Assembly (NCBI RefSeq): GCF_000761215.1
Contig: NZ_CP009438.1
Coordinates: 1,206,001-1,270,000 of the forward strand
DNA: 64,000 nucleotides
Source: Streptomyces glaucescens
GTDB lineage: Bacteria > Actinomycetota > Actinomycetes > Streptomycetales > Streptomycetaceae
Direction: 5' to 3'
Shown: positions 26,134-33,421 of the stretch, in pieces
Numbering within the stretch: the first letter of the stretch is position 1
Layout of the letters: every line of letters starts with the position of its first letter
Notes under the pieces: generated by a model
Told to the model about the DNA's origin: nothing
Database searches by the model: none
What the model saw: only the letters and a program-made list of their open reading frames with translations
Program-made: the position numbers and the translations under genes

Positions 26134-26715
26134 ATGCGCCGTCGCACCGGTGCCGCAGGCGCGCTCTTCGCGATCATCGCGACAGTGCCGTCGGCCGGCC
26201 CCGCTCACGCACAGGATCTCGACTGCACCCACTTCGGTTACCAGGAGGACGCGCAGGCCGTCTTCGACGCGGACCGCAGCGATCCCCACCGCCTCGACGA
26301 GGACGAGGGCCCGGACGACGGCATCGCCTGTGAGGTGCTGCCCGTCCGTGGCGGTGACGGCGACGGCGACCGCGGTGACCTCACCTCCTCCACCTCCCGG
26401 CCCCGGCCGACCACGGCTCCGGCGGCCCCCGTGAGCCCCGCGCCGGTCGTCCCGGTGACCCCGGTCGTCCCGGTGACCCCGGTCGTCCCGGTGACCCCGG
26501 TCGCGCCGGTCACCCCGGCGGTCCCGGTGACCCCCGTGCCCCCGACGGCCCCCGGCACGGCCACCGCCACCGGCGCCCCGACGCGCGGTGTGCGCGGCGG
26601 TGTCGGCGGCGCGAGCGAGACCGGACCGGGCACCTGGGACCTCGCCCTCGGGGCCACGTTCGTCGCGGGCGCCGCGCTCGCCACCGGCTACGTCGTGCGC
26701 CGCCGCAGGCGCTGA
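26134..26715 (+). CDS. Excalibur calcium-binding domain protein, membrane-anchored at C-terminus
   Basis: A 193-residue exported protein. A signal peptide (cleavage near AHA) precedes an excalibur motif, [19 protein letters not shown] ... [11 protein letters not shown], with two Cys and acidic residues that bind calcium in homologues. A Pro/Val/Thr linker of pentapeptide repeats follows, then one TM helix and an RRRRR tail. The predicted shape is a wall- or membrane-tethered calcium protein. Ribosome site AAGGAGG. The linker is coded by a pure 18-bp tandem repeat. Confidence 0.82.
   Translation: MRRRTGAAGALFAIIATVPSAGPAHAQDLDCTHFGYQEDAQAVFDADRSDPHRLDEDEGPDDGIACEVLPVRGGDGDGDRGDLTSSTSRPRPTTAPAAPVSPAPVVPVTPVVPVTPVVPVTPVAPVTPAVPVTPVPPTAPGTATATGAPTRGVRGGVGGASETGPGTWDLALGATFVAGAALATGYVVRRRRR
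26443..26532. repeat. Five tandem 18-bp repeats inside the excalibur gene
   Basis: Units at 26443, 26461, 26479, 26497 and 26515 are 18 bp long, the first three identical (CCGGTCGTCCCGGTGACC), the last two with 3-4 changes. In frame they code PVVPVT-type hexapeptides, so copy number changes keep the frame. Confidence 0.9.
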
Positions 26716-26756
26716 CCCGGCCTCGAGGGGGCGCCCCGCCCTCCGGCGGGTCCGGA

Positions 26757-27173
26757 TCAGCGCACGAGCAGGTCGAGGAGCCGTTCCGTCTCGGCCGCCG
26801 GATCGGCGGTCAGCCCGGTGTGCACCGGGCCCGGCTGGACGATCGTCGAGCGGGGCGCGATCAGCCAGCGGAAGCGCCGCCCGGCGTCGTCGCCCGCCGC
26901 CTGTCCGGCCGCCTCGCCGCCGGCGCACACTCCCTCCACGGCCCGCAGCGCGGCCCGTACGCCGGCCACGTCGGCCCGCGGGTCCAGCGCCAGCAGCCGC
27001 GCCTCGTCCAGGTGGGTGCGGGCGCCGACGTACGCCTTGGCCCGGCAGTAGACGAGCACCCCCGCGTTGATGCACTCCCCGCGCTCGATCCGCGGGACCA
27101 CCCGCAGCAGCGCGTACTCGAAGACGTCCCGGTCGCTGCGCCGGGCGCCCCTGATGATGTGGCGCTCGGTCAC
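26757..27173 (-). CDS. DUF3037 protein
   Basis: A 138-residue protein of the DUF3037 family. The block FEYALLRVVPRIERGECINAGVLVYC is the family signature; Arg and Glu are conserved. It has no known activity. Its GTG start overlaps the stop of the HipA-like kinase gene as GTGA, so the two are translationally coupled; the pair is a recurrent two-gene module in bacteria. Its role is best guessed as a partner of the kinase. Convergent with the excalibur gene, stop to stop 42 bp apart. Confidence 0.8.
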   Translation of the reverse strand: MTERHIIRGARRSDRDVFEYALLRVVPRIERGECINAGVLVYCRAKAYVGARTHLDEARLLALDPRADVAGVRAALRAVEGVCAGGEAAGQAAGDDAGRRFRWLIAPRSTIVQPGPVHTGLTADPAAETERLLDLLVR

Positions 27174-27934
27174 GAGGCACCCTCCGTCCCGGCGATGCGG
27201 TCGTGGACGACGGCGGCGCGGGCGAGCAGGGGCCGCGCGTACGCCCTTCTCAGGTCGTCCGGCGAGCCGAAGCCGGGCTCGTCCGCCAGCCAGGCGTCCG
27301 GGATCTCGGCGGTCACCTCGGCCAGCAGCTCCTCGGTGACCCGCGGCGCGAGGTCCGCGGCGGCGGCCCGGACGTCCGGCGCGAACGACCGCAGGGCATG
27401 GTCGGAGGCGTCGTACGGGCGGGACGCGGAGGCCTCGGCGGACGGCCAGTTGTGGTGCCAGATCATCGTGGCGCCGTGGTCGATCAGCCACAACTCGTCC
27501 CGCCACATCAGCAGGTTGGGGTTGCGCCACGACCGGTCCACGTTGTTGACCAGGGCGTCGAACCAGACGATCCGCCCGGCCTCCTCGGGGCTCACCGGGA
27601 AGGCGAGCGGGTCGAAACCGAGGGCGCCGGAGAGGAAATCCATGCCGAGGTTGGTGCCGCCGCTGGACTTCAGCAGCTCCTGCACCTGCTGGTCGGGCTC
27701 GCCCAGCCCGAGGTCCGGATCGAGGCCGACGGTGACCAGCCGGGGGGTGCGCAGGCCGAGGCGGCGGGCGAGTTCCCCGCAGACCACTTCCGCGACGAGG
27801 GTCTTGCGTCCCTGCCCGGCGCCGGTGAACTTGACGACGTAGGTCCCGAAGTCGTCGGCCTCGACGAGTCCCGGCAGCGAGCCGCCCTCACGCAGCGGCG
27901 TGATGTAGCGGGTCGCGGTGACTTCCTTGAGCAT
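27170..27934 (-). CDS. HipA-like kinase
   Basis: A 254-residue protein with HipA-type kinase motifs: a candidate ATP-binding Lys at 35 (YVVKF), the catalytic loop FDALVNNVDRSWRNPN (Asp133), and the metal-binding IDHG (151-154). HipA kinases phosphorylate glutamyl-tRNA synthetase; the target here is unknown. The usual N-terminal HipA subdomain is short, and there is no HipB-type antitoxin gene beside it. TAACCT (27941-27946) ends 6 bases before the ATG, so the transcript is likely leaderless. Its stop overlaps the start of the DUF3037 gene. Confidence 0.78.
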   Translation of the reverse strand: MLKEVTATRYITPLREGGSLPGLVEADDFGTYVVKFTGAGQGRKTLVAEVVCGELARRLGLRTPRLVTVGLDPDLGLGEPDQQVQELLKSSGGTNLGMDFLSGALGFDPLAFPVSPEEAGRIVWFDALVNNVDRSWRNPNLLMWRDELWLIDHGATMIWHHNWPSAEASASRPYDASDHALRSFAPDVRAAAADLAPRVTEELLAEVTAEIPDAWLADEPGFGSPDDLRRAYARPLLARAAVVHDRIAGTEGAS

Positions 27935-28105
27935 CGCCCCAGGTTACTGGGGCGCTGCGGGCGCCCGGCCGCGGCCTCGGACGGCCCGTGTTCCCGATCG
28001 GGTGAAGAACCGCGTGGCGGCTGAACCGAAGCGGCGCCGCGGCCGTACTGCTGGACGTCGCGGCGCAGGCCGACCGGACACGAAGTCAGCGGAAGGAACC
28101 ACGAG

Positions 28106-28519
28106 ATGCCCACGGAATCGCTTCACACCGGGACGGGCCCGGCCCGCCGTACCGTCATGGCGGCGGCCGGGGCGGCGGGGCTCGCCGTCGCCCTCGCCGG
28201 CTGCGGGTCGGACGACGACGGCGCCTCGTCCGGCACCGTGCTCGGACCGGTCTCCGAGGTCCCCGAGGGCGGCGGGAAGGTCTTCGCCGACGAGGGCGTC
28301 GTGGTCACCCAGCCGACGGCGGGCGAGTTCAAGGCGTTCTCGTCGAAGTGCACCCACCAGGGCTGCGCGGTGAAGGACGTCCGGGACGGGCTGATCATCT
28401 GCCCCTGCCACGACAGCCACTTCTCGGCCTCCGACGGCAGCGTCAAGAAGGGTCCGGCGACCAAGCCGCTGCCGGCCGCGCGGATCACCGTGGAGGACGA
28501 CGAGATCCGGCTGGCGTGA
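28106..28519 (+). CDS. Rieske [2Fe-2S] lipoprotein
   Basis: A 137-residue exported Rieske protein. The N-terminus has twin arginines and a hydrophobic stretch (RRTVMAAAGAAGL) ending at a lipobox (LAGC), so it is predicted as a Tat-exported lipoprotein. The cluster ligands are CTHQGC and CPCHDSHF, intact. The single domain suggests an electron carrier for a partner oxidase or reductase, not a bc1 subunit. The ribosome site is GGAAGGAA. Confidence 0.87.
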   Translation: MPTESLHTGTGPARRTVMAAAGAAGLAVALAGCGSDDDGASSGTVLGPVSEVPEGGGKVFADEGVVVTQPTAGEFKAFSSKCTHQGCAVKDVRDGLIICPCHDSHFSASDGSVKKGPATKPLPAARITVEDDEIRLA

Positions 28520-28901
28520 GCGGAGCGCGGGCCGGGCGTCGACCACGGCGGCCGCGGACGCCGCCCCGGCCCGGCGCGCCGATCGGCGTGCCCGCCGGGA
28601 AGGACGGCGACGCACCCGACCCGCCGAGGCGCCCCCCCCGGCCCGGACCGGCATCCGGGCCCCGGTCACTGCCCGGCGCGGACGGGAGGGAACCGGCATG
28701 CCGAAATCCACCCCACCCCCGCCCGGCCCCGCCTGCGGACGGGCGGGAACCGGCATGCCGAGCCTCGCCCCCGACCCCCGCAGTCGGGAGAGGGTGCCGC
28801 CGGCGATCCGGGCCGCGCCGTCGGCTCGCTTGCCGTCGGCGGCGTGACGTCCCATGCTTGGCCGACCGCACGTCGGACGCCATGCCCCGGAGGGATGCCG
28901 C
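28520..28901. other. 382-bp gene-free region with a 25-bp direct repeat around CGGCATGCCG
   Basis: No supported ORF. Contains two 25-bp near-identical copies (28680-28704 and 28737-28761, one mismatch) each holding the 10-bp palindrome CGGCATGCCG. A degenerate third copy may lie near 28645-28655 (core ACCGGCAT). The downstream FMN-barrel gene starts at 28902. Confidence 0.5.
28680..28761. promoter_or_regulatory. Repeated CGGCATGCCG palindromes upstream of the FMN-barrel gene
   Basis: Palindromes CGGCATGCCG at 28694-28703 and 28751-28760, 57 bp apart centre to centre, each inside a 25-bp direct repeat starting GGACGGG. They lie 140-210 bp upstream of the gene at 28902. They look like a doubled regulator site; the regulator is unknown. 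Confidence 0.4.
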
Positions 28902-29390
28902 ATGACCGCCGCTCAGCGCCGCGGCCGGAAGCTGATGATGACGCCCGGCGAGCTGGAGGAGTTCCTGGCCACGGAACGCGTCTGCCGCGTCGCGACCGTC
29001 TCGGCCGACGGCAGCCCGCACGTGAGCCCGCTCTGGTTCGTCTGGCACGGCGGTTCGCTGTGGCTGTACTCGCTCACCCGCAGCAGGCGCTGGGCCGGTC
29101 TGCGCCGTGACGCCCGCCTCGCCGTGGTGGTCGACGCCGGGCGGGAGTACGACGAGCTGCGCGGCGCCGAGCTGACCGGCACCGCCGCGTTCGTCGGCGA
29201 GGTCCCGCGCACCGGGCAGCCGCACGCCGCACTGGAACCGGTCGAGCGGCTCTTCGCGCGCAAGTACTTCGGCCTCGGAACCCTGCCGCACGACGGCCGC
29301 CACGCCTGGCTGCGGCTGACCCCCGACGCGGTCACGTCGTGGGACTTCCGGAAGCTGGGCTCGCCGCAGCCGCCTCCGGCTGCCCGGTGA
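28902..29390 (+). CDS. FMN/F420-dependent split-barrel protein (PPOX class)
   Basis: A 162-residue protein of the split-barrel superfamily related to pyridoxamine-phosphate oxidase and F420-dependent reductases. Key blocks: RVATVSADGSPHVSPLWFVWHGGSLWLYS and DARLAVVVDAG. Length and motifs fit the TIGR03618-like F420-binding type of actinomycetes. The reaction is unknown. ATG 28902 follows GGAGG. Its end overlaps the convergent LysR gene by 59 bp. Confidence 0.78.
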   Translation: MTAAQRRGRKLMMTPGELEEFLATERVCRVATVSADGSPHVSPLWFVWHGGSLWLYSLTRSRRWAGLRRDARLAVVVDAGREYDELRGAELTGTAAFVGEVPRTGQPHAALEPVERLFARKYFGLGTLPHDGRHAWLRLTPDAVTSWDFRKLGSPQPPPAAR

Positions 29391-30285
29391 CGCTCTCCCC
29401 CGCCGCCCGCAGCGCCCGTACCGCCGCCCGGATCGACGGCCGCCGGTCGGCGTCCGCGCGCCACACGACGTAGACGTGCCGCCGCACCTGCTGCCGCAGC
29501 GGGACGGTGACCACGCCGGGCGGCACGGGATGGCGGCCCAGCAGCGGCACCACGCACACCCCGAGTCCGGCGGCGACCAGCCCGAGCTGGGTGTGGGTCT
29601 CGGCGGCCCGGTGGCCGAGGTTCGGCTCGATGCCCTTGGAGCGCAGGGTGAACACCAGCCACTCGTGGCAGAACTCCCCTTCGGCCCAGGTGATCCACTC
29701 GTCCTCGGCGAGCTCCGCGAGGTCCACCTCGTCGCGCCCGGCCAGGGGATGGCCGGCCGGCAGGGCGATGTCGGCCGGGTCGTCGAGGATCCCCGCCTTC
29801 ACCAGGCCGTCGGGCAGCGGCATCGGCTTGTTGTACCAGTCGAGGACCACCGCGAGGTCGAGGTCGCCGCGCACCACGCCCTGGATCCCGCGCTCGGGCT
29901 CCAGTTCGCAGGAGCGCAGCCGCAGCCCGGGATGCTCGGCGCGCAGCGCGGCGAGCGCGGTGGGGAACAGGCCGCGCGCGGCGGTGGGGAACGCCGACAG
30001 GCGCAGCTCGCCCGCGACCCGGCCGCGCTGTGCCTCCAGGTCGGACTCGGCGAGCGAGACCTGCGACAGGATCCGCGCGGCGTGGTCGGCGAGCAGGCGT
30101 CCCGCGTCGGTGAGCCGGACGCCCCGCCCGTGCTTGGCCAGCAGTCGCTGCCCGACCTCGCGCTCCAGTTTGGCCAGTTGCTGGGAGACGGCCGAGGTGG
30201 TGATGTGCAGGCCCTCGGCCGCGCCGCTGACCGAGCCGTGCCGGGCGAGGGCGTCGAGGGTGCGCAGTCGGTCGAGGTTCAGCAT
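29332..30285 (-). CDS. LysR family transcriptional regulator
   Basis: A 317-residue LysR regulator. The helix-turn-helix (RLRTLDALARHGSVSGAAEGLHITTSAVSQQLAKLE, residues 6-41) is standard, followed by a periplasmic-binding-like effector domain. TAGCAT (30292-30297) ends 6 bases before the start, so it is probably leaderless. It is divergent from an EamA transporter gene whose start is 97 bp away; repeated sites between them suggest it controls that transporter. Its 3' end overlaps the convergent split-barrel gene. Confidence 0.87.
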   Translation of the reverse strand: MLNLDRLRTLDALARHGSVSGAAEGLHITTSAVSQQLAKLEREVGQRLLAKHGRGVRLTDAGRLLADHAARILSQVSLAESDLEAQRGRVAGELRLSAFPTAARGLFPTALAALRAEHPGLRLRSCELEPERGIQGVVRGDLDLAVVLDWYNKPMPLPDGLVKAGILDDPADIALPAGHPLAGRDEVDLAELAEDEWITWAEGEFCHEWLVFTLRSKGIEPNLGHRAAETHTQLGLVAAGLGVCVVPLLGRHPVPPGVVTVPLRQQVRRHVYVVWRADADRRPSIRAAVRALRAAGESVTGQPEAAAASPASGSPTT

Positions 30286-30318
30286 GGGGTGATGCTACGG
30301 CCGCACGCTTAAGCAGCG

Positions 30319-30360
30319 CTACGAGATATCACGTGCGAAATCTCGATTGTGCTACGAGAT
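30319..30360. promoter_or_regulatory. Probable LysR binding region
   Basis: CTACGAGAT occurs at 30319-30327 and 30352-30360, and CGAGAT (30322-30327) with ATCTCG (30340-30345) forms an inverted repeat with a 12-bp spacer. The geometry resembles LysR regulator sites in the divergent promoter. Confidence 0.5.
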
Positions 30361-30382
30361 CCGCTCCAGCATCGTTGCCCCC

Positions 30383-31327
30383 ATGACCACCGTCGCCTCC
30401 GCCACCCGCACCCCGTCCGCCACTCCTCCCCGGCCGCGCCGCGCACTCGACTGGCGCGTCCGGTCCGCCGTGCTGTCGCTGATCTGGGGCTTCAGCTTCC
30501 TGCTCATCAAGGTGGGCACCGAAGGGTACGCGCCCTTCCAGGTCACGCTCGGGCGGCTGGTGTTCGGTACGGCGGTGCTGGCGGCGGCGATGGCGCTGAA
30601 GCGGGAACGGCTGCCGCGCGGCGCCCGCACCTGGGGGCATCTGACGGTCGCCGCCCTCCTGCTGAACGCGCTGCCGTTCTCGCTGTTCGCCTACGCCGAG
30701 CTGACCATCCCCTCCACTCTCGCCGGCATCTGCAACGCCACCTCGCCGCTGTGGGGCATGGCCCTGTCCCTGGTCGCGCTCTCCGAGGACCGGCCGACCC
30801 GGCTGCGCGTCGCCGGGCTCGGTCTGGGCTTCCTCGGCGTCCTCACGGTGCTCGGCGCCTGGCAGGGCTTCGCGGGACTGGACGCGGCCGGCACGGCGAT
30901 GGCTCTGCTGGCCTCGCTGAGCTATCCGGTCGGCTGGATCTACGTCCGCCGCACCCTCGCCGGGTCCGCCCACTCGCACCTGTCCCTGACCGGCGCCCAG
31001 CTGCTGCTGGCCACCGGGCAACTGGCGGTCGTCACGCCGCTGTTCACCAGCATGCCGACCGAGTTCGCGGTCCTCCCCCTCCTCGCGGTCGCCGCGCTGG
31101 GCGCGCTCGGCACGGGATTCGCGGTGCTGCTCCAGTACGGCCTGGTCGCCGAGGTGGGGCCGACCACCGCCCAGATGGTCACGTACTTCATCCCGGTCAT
31201 CGCCACCGCGGCGGGCGTCGCCCTCCTCGGCGAGTCCCTGGCCTGGTCCACCCCGGCCGGCGCGGTGATCGTGCTGGCGGGGGCGGCGCTGACGCAGGTA
31301 CGGCCCCGGGCGTCGGCTCACACGTGA
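30383..31327 (+). CDS. EamA/DMT family transporter
   Basis: A 314-residue membrane transporter with about ten hydrophobic helices in two EamA halves. The typical block AVLSLIWGFSFLLIKVGTEG opens the first half and VGWIYVRRTL the second. Members export metabolites or amino acids. It is divergent from the LysR gene and likely controlled by it. ATG 30383 was chosen because the first helix begins soon after; no strong ribosome site is seen. Its stop overlaps the convergent MocR gene by 10 bp. Confidence 0.83.
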   Translation: MTTVASATRTPSATPPRPRRALDWRVRSAVLSLIWGFSFLLIKVGTEGYAPFQVTLGRLVFGTAVLAAAMALKRERLPRGARTWGHLTVAALLLNALPFSLFAYAELTIPSTLAGICNATSPLWGMALSLVALSEDRPTRLRVAGLGLGFLGVLTVLGAWQGFAGLDAAGTAMALLASLSYPVGWIYVRRTLAGSAHSHLSLTGAQLLLATGQLAVVTPLFTSMPTEFAVLPLLAVAALGALGTGFAVLLQYGLVAEVGPTTAQMVTYFIPVIATAAGVALLGESLAWSTPAGAVIVLAGAALTQVRPRASAHT

Positions 31328-32649
31328 CCGCGTGCCGCCGCCGGCCGCACCGCCGCCGCGATCGCGTCCGCCAGCGGTTCCGTCTCCGCCTCGGTCAGCG
31401 CGGAGACGGTGACCCGGATGCCGGGCGGCGCGCTGATCCGGAAGCGGGCGCCGGGGGCGACGGCCCAGCCCGCGTGCAGCAGCCGGGCGACGGCTCCGGT
31501 CTCGTCGGGCACCAGGATCCACACGTTCATCCCGCTGCGCCCGTGCGCGGTGACACCTCGGTCGGCCAGCGCCGCGACGAGCGCGTCCCGGCGCCGCCCG
31601 TAGGCCGCCGCGACGGCCCGCGCGTCCACCGCCCCGTCCGTCCACAGCCGGACCACGGCGCGCTGGACGATCCGGCTGACCCAGCCGGGTCCGAGCTGCT
31701 GCCGGCCGCGCACCCGGTCCACGGTCACCGGGTCGCCGGTGAGCACGGCGAGCCGCAGGTCGGGGCCGTAGGCCTTGGCGGCCGAACGCACCAGGGCCCA
31801 GTGGCGGGTGGTCCCGGCCAGGGGGTGCAGGGGCAGGTCGACGATCCGGTGCCCGTGGTCGTCCTCGACGAGCAGCGTCTCGGGGTGCTCCCGGAGCACG
31901 GACCGCAGGGCACGCGCGCGCGTGGCGGTCACCGCGGCGCCGGTGGGGTTCTGCGCCCGGTCGGTGACGACCAGGGCGCGGGCCCCGGCGGCGAGGGCGG
32001 CGCGGACGCCGTCGGGGAGCGGCCCGTCGTCGTCGACCCCGACGGGGACCGTCCGCAGGCCGAGCGCCGGGACGAGGTCGAGCAGGCCGCCCCAGCCGGG
32101 GTCCTCGACGGCGACCGCGTCTCCGGGCTTGAGGTGGGCGGCGAGGACCCGTTCGATCGCGTCGAGCGAGCCGGAGGTGACCGCGACGGGCCCGTCCGGC
32201 ACTCCGTCCGCGTCGAGGTCGGCGCGGGTGATCCGGTCCAGCTCGGGTTCGACCGCCGCCTCGCCGTACAGCACCGGCTGCCGGTCGCCCTGTCCGGCCG
32301 CCGCCGCGAAGGCCGCCGCCAGCGGGGGCAGCAGGGCCGGATCGGGATTGCCCGCGGCGACGTCGCGCACCCCCTCCGGCACCTCCACCCGGATGTACTC
32401 GCGTCCGGTGGTGGCGGGCCTGGCGCGCACCCGGCTGCCCCGGCGGCCGTCGGTCTCGATGACCCCACGCTCGCGCAGGATGCGGTACGCGGCCGCGACC
32501 GTGTTCGGGTTCACGCCGAGCCGGGCAGCCAACTCCCGCATGGGCGGGAGCAGTTCGCCCGGTTCGAGGCGACCGCCCGCCACCGCCTCCTCCACGCTCG
32601 CCGAAATCTCCGCCGCACGCCGCCCACTGATCGGATATTCTCCTAGCAC
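31318..32649 (-). CDS. MocR-type GntR/aminotransferase regulator
   Basis: A 443-residue MocR protein: a winged-helix GntR domain (about 1-75, ELAARLGVNPNTVAAAYRILRERG) fused to an aspartate-aminotransferase fold. The PLP Lys lies in VRSAAKAYGPDLR, and the family's R-x-S-x-P-type C-terminal block is FRISAPPG. MocR proteins sense PLP and amines, and PdxR/GabR are well-known members. CATAAT (32657-32662) ends 7 bases before the GTG start, so it is probably leaderless. It is divergent from a split-barrel gene across 23 bp. Confidence 0.87.
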   Translation of the reverse strand: MLGEYPISGRRAAEISASVEEAVAGGRLEPGELLPPMRELAARLGVNPNTVAAAYRILRERGVIETDGRRGSRVRARPATTGREYIRVEVPEGVRDVAAGNPDPALLPPLAAAFAAAAGQGDRQPVLYGEAAVEPELDRITRADLDADGVPDGPVAVTSGSLDAIERVLAAHLKPGDAVAVEDPGWGGLLDLVPALGLRTVPVGVDDDGPLPDGVRAALAAGARALVVTDRAQNPTGAAVTATRARALRSVLREHPETLLVEDDHGHRIVDLPLHPLAGTTRHWALVRSAAKAYGPDLRLAVLTGDPVTVDRVRGRQQLGPGWVSRIVQRAVVRLWTDGAVDARAVAAAYGRRRDALVAALADRGVTAHGRSGMNVWILVPDETGAVARLLHAGWAVAPGARFRISAPPGIRVTVSALTEAETEPLADAIAAAVRPAAARGHV

Positions 32650-32672
32650 AAAGCCGATTATGCACTAGTGCA
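32643..32672. promoter_or_regulatory. MocR operator palindrome between divergent genes
   Basis: TGCACTAGTGCA (32661-32672) is a perfect 12-bp palindrome next to the ATG of the split-barrel gene. A related half site CTAGCACA lies at 32643-32650, overlapping the regulator's GTG. Both -10 elements lie within 30 bp, so one regulator dimer would occlude both promoters. Confidence 0.6.
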
Positions 32673-33368
32673 ATGGAGAGCGCCATGCAGGGGACCGATC
32701 CGACCTCGTCGCAGCCAGCCGCCTACGCCCCGACCGACCGCACCGTCCCCACGCGCTCCGCGGACCGCGCCTCGTACGACAGGGAACTGGTGCACGCGAT
32801 ACTCGACGAGGGATACGTCTGCCACCTCGGCTTCGTCCGGGACGGCGCCCCCGTCGTGCTGCCGACGCTCTACGGCCGGGTGGGCGAGCGGCTCTACGTG
32901 CACGGCTCGACGGGTTCCCGCCCGCTGCGGATGACCGGCAAGGCCGGCCCGGGCCTGCCCGTCTGCCTCACGGTCACCCACGTCGACGCGCTCGTCCTGG
33001 CCCGCTCGGCCTTCCACCACTCCGTCAACTACCGCTCGGTGGTGGTGCACGGACTGGCCCACGACGTCACCGACCCCGAAGAGAAGCGCATCGCCCTGGA
33101 CGCGCTGGTGGACCACGTCGTGCCCGGCCGCTCCGCCGACTCCCGCCCCGCCGACAAGAAGGAACTCGCCGCCACCGCCGTCATCCGGCTCGACCTGGAC
33201 GAGGTCTCCGCCAAGCTGCGCACCGGCGGGGTGAATGACGAACCCGAGGACCTGGCCCTCCCGCACTGGGCCGGCCTCGTCCCCCTGCGCAAGGGCTACG
33301 GCACCCCCGTCCCCGACGCCGGCCTGGCCCCCGGCACCCGGGTCCCGGACTACCTCACGGCGCTCTGA
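32673..33368 (+). CDS. Pyridoxamine-phosphate-oxidase-like split-barrel protein
   Basis: A 231-residue protein of the FMN-binding split-barrel group (nitroreductase/PPOX-like). It has GYVCHLGFVRDGAPVVLPTLYGRVGERLYVHGSTGSRPL and NYRSVVVHGLAHDV, the usual barrel strands. The ATG at 32673 directly abuts the MocR palindrome; a second ATG is at 32685. A MocR regulator (which needs PLP) beside a PPOX-like enzyme suggests a role in vitamin B6 metabolism, but the sequence is not that of classical PdxH. Confidence 0.78.
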   Translation: MESAMQGTDPTSSQPAAYAPTDRTVPTRSADRASYDRELVHAILDEGYVCHLGFVRDGAPVVLPTLYGRVGERLYVHGSTGSRPLRMTGKAGPGLPVCLTVTHVDALVLARSAFHHSVNYRSVVVHGLAHDVTDPEEKRIALDALVDHVVPGRSADSRPADKKELAATAVIRLDLDEVSAKLRTGGVNDEPEDLALPHWAGLVPLRKGYGTPVPDAGLAPGTRVPDYLTAL

Positions 33369-33370
33369 CT

Positions 33371-33394
33371 CCGGGCGGGTTCGGGCCCGCCCGG
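33371..33394 (+). terminator. Hairpin after the split-barrel gene
   Basis: 9-bp stem CCGGGCGGG (33371-33379) with CCCGCCCGG (33386-33394) and a 6-base loop, 2 bases past the stop. Confidence 0.6.
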
Positions 33395-33421
33395 CCACGT
33401 GACGACGTGACGGCGGGTCCG

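Noticed and set aside
27170..27934. Complete HipBA toxin-antitoxin operon
   Set aside because: No HipB-type helix-turn-helix gene is adjacent; the partner is a DUF3037 protein instead.
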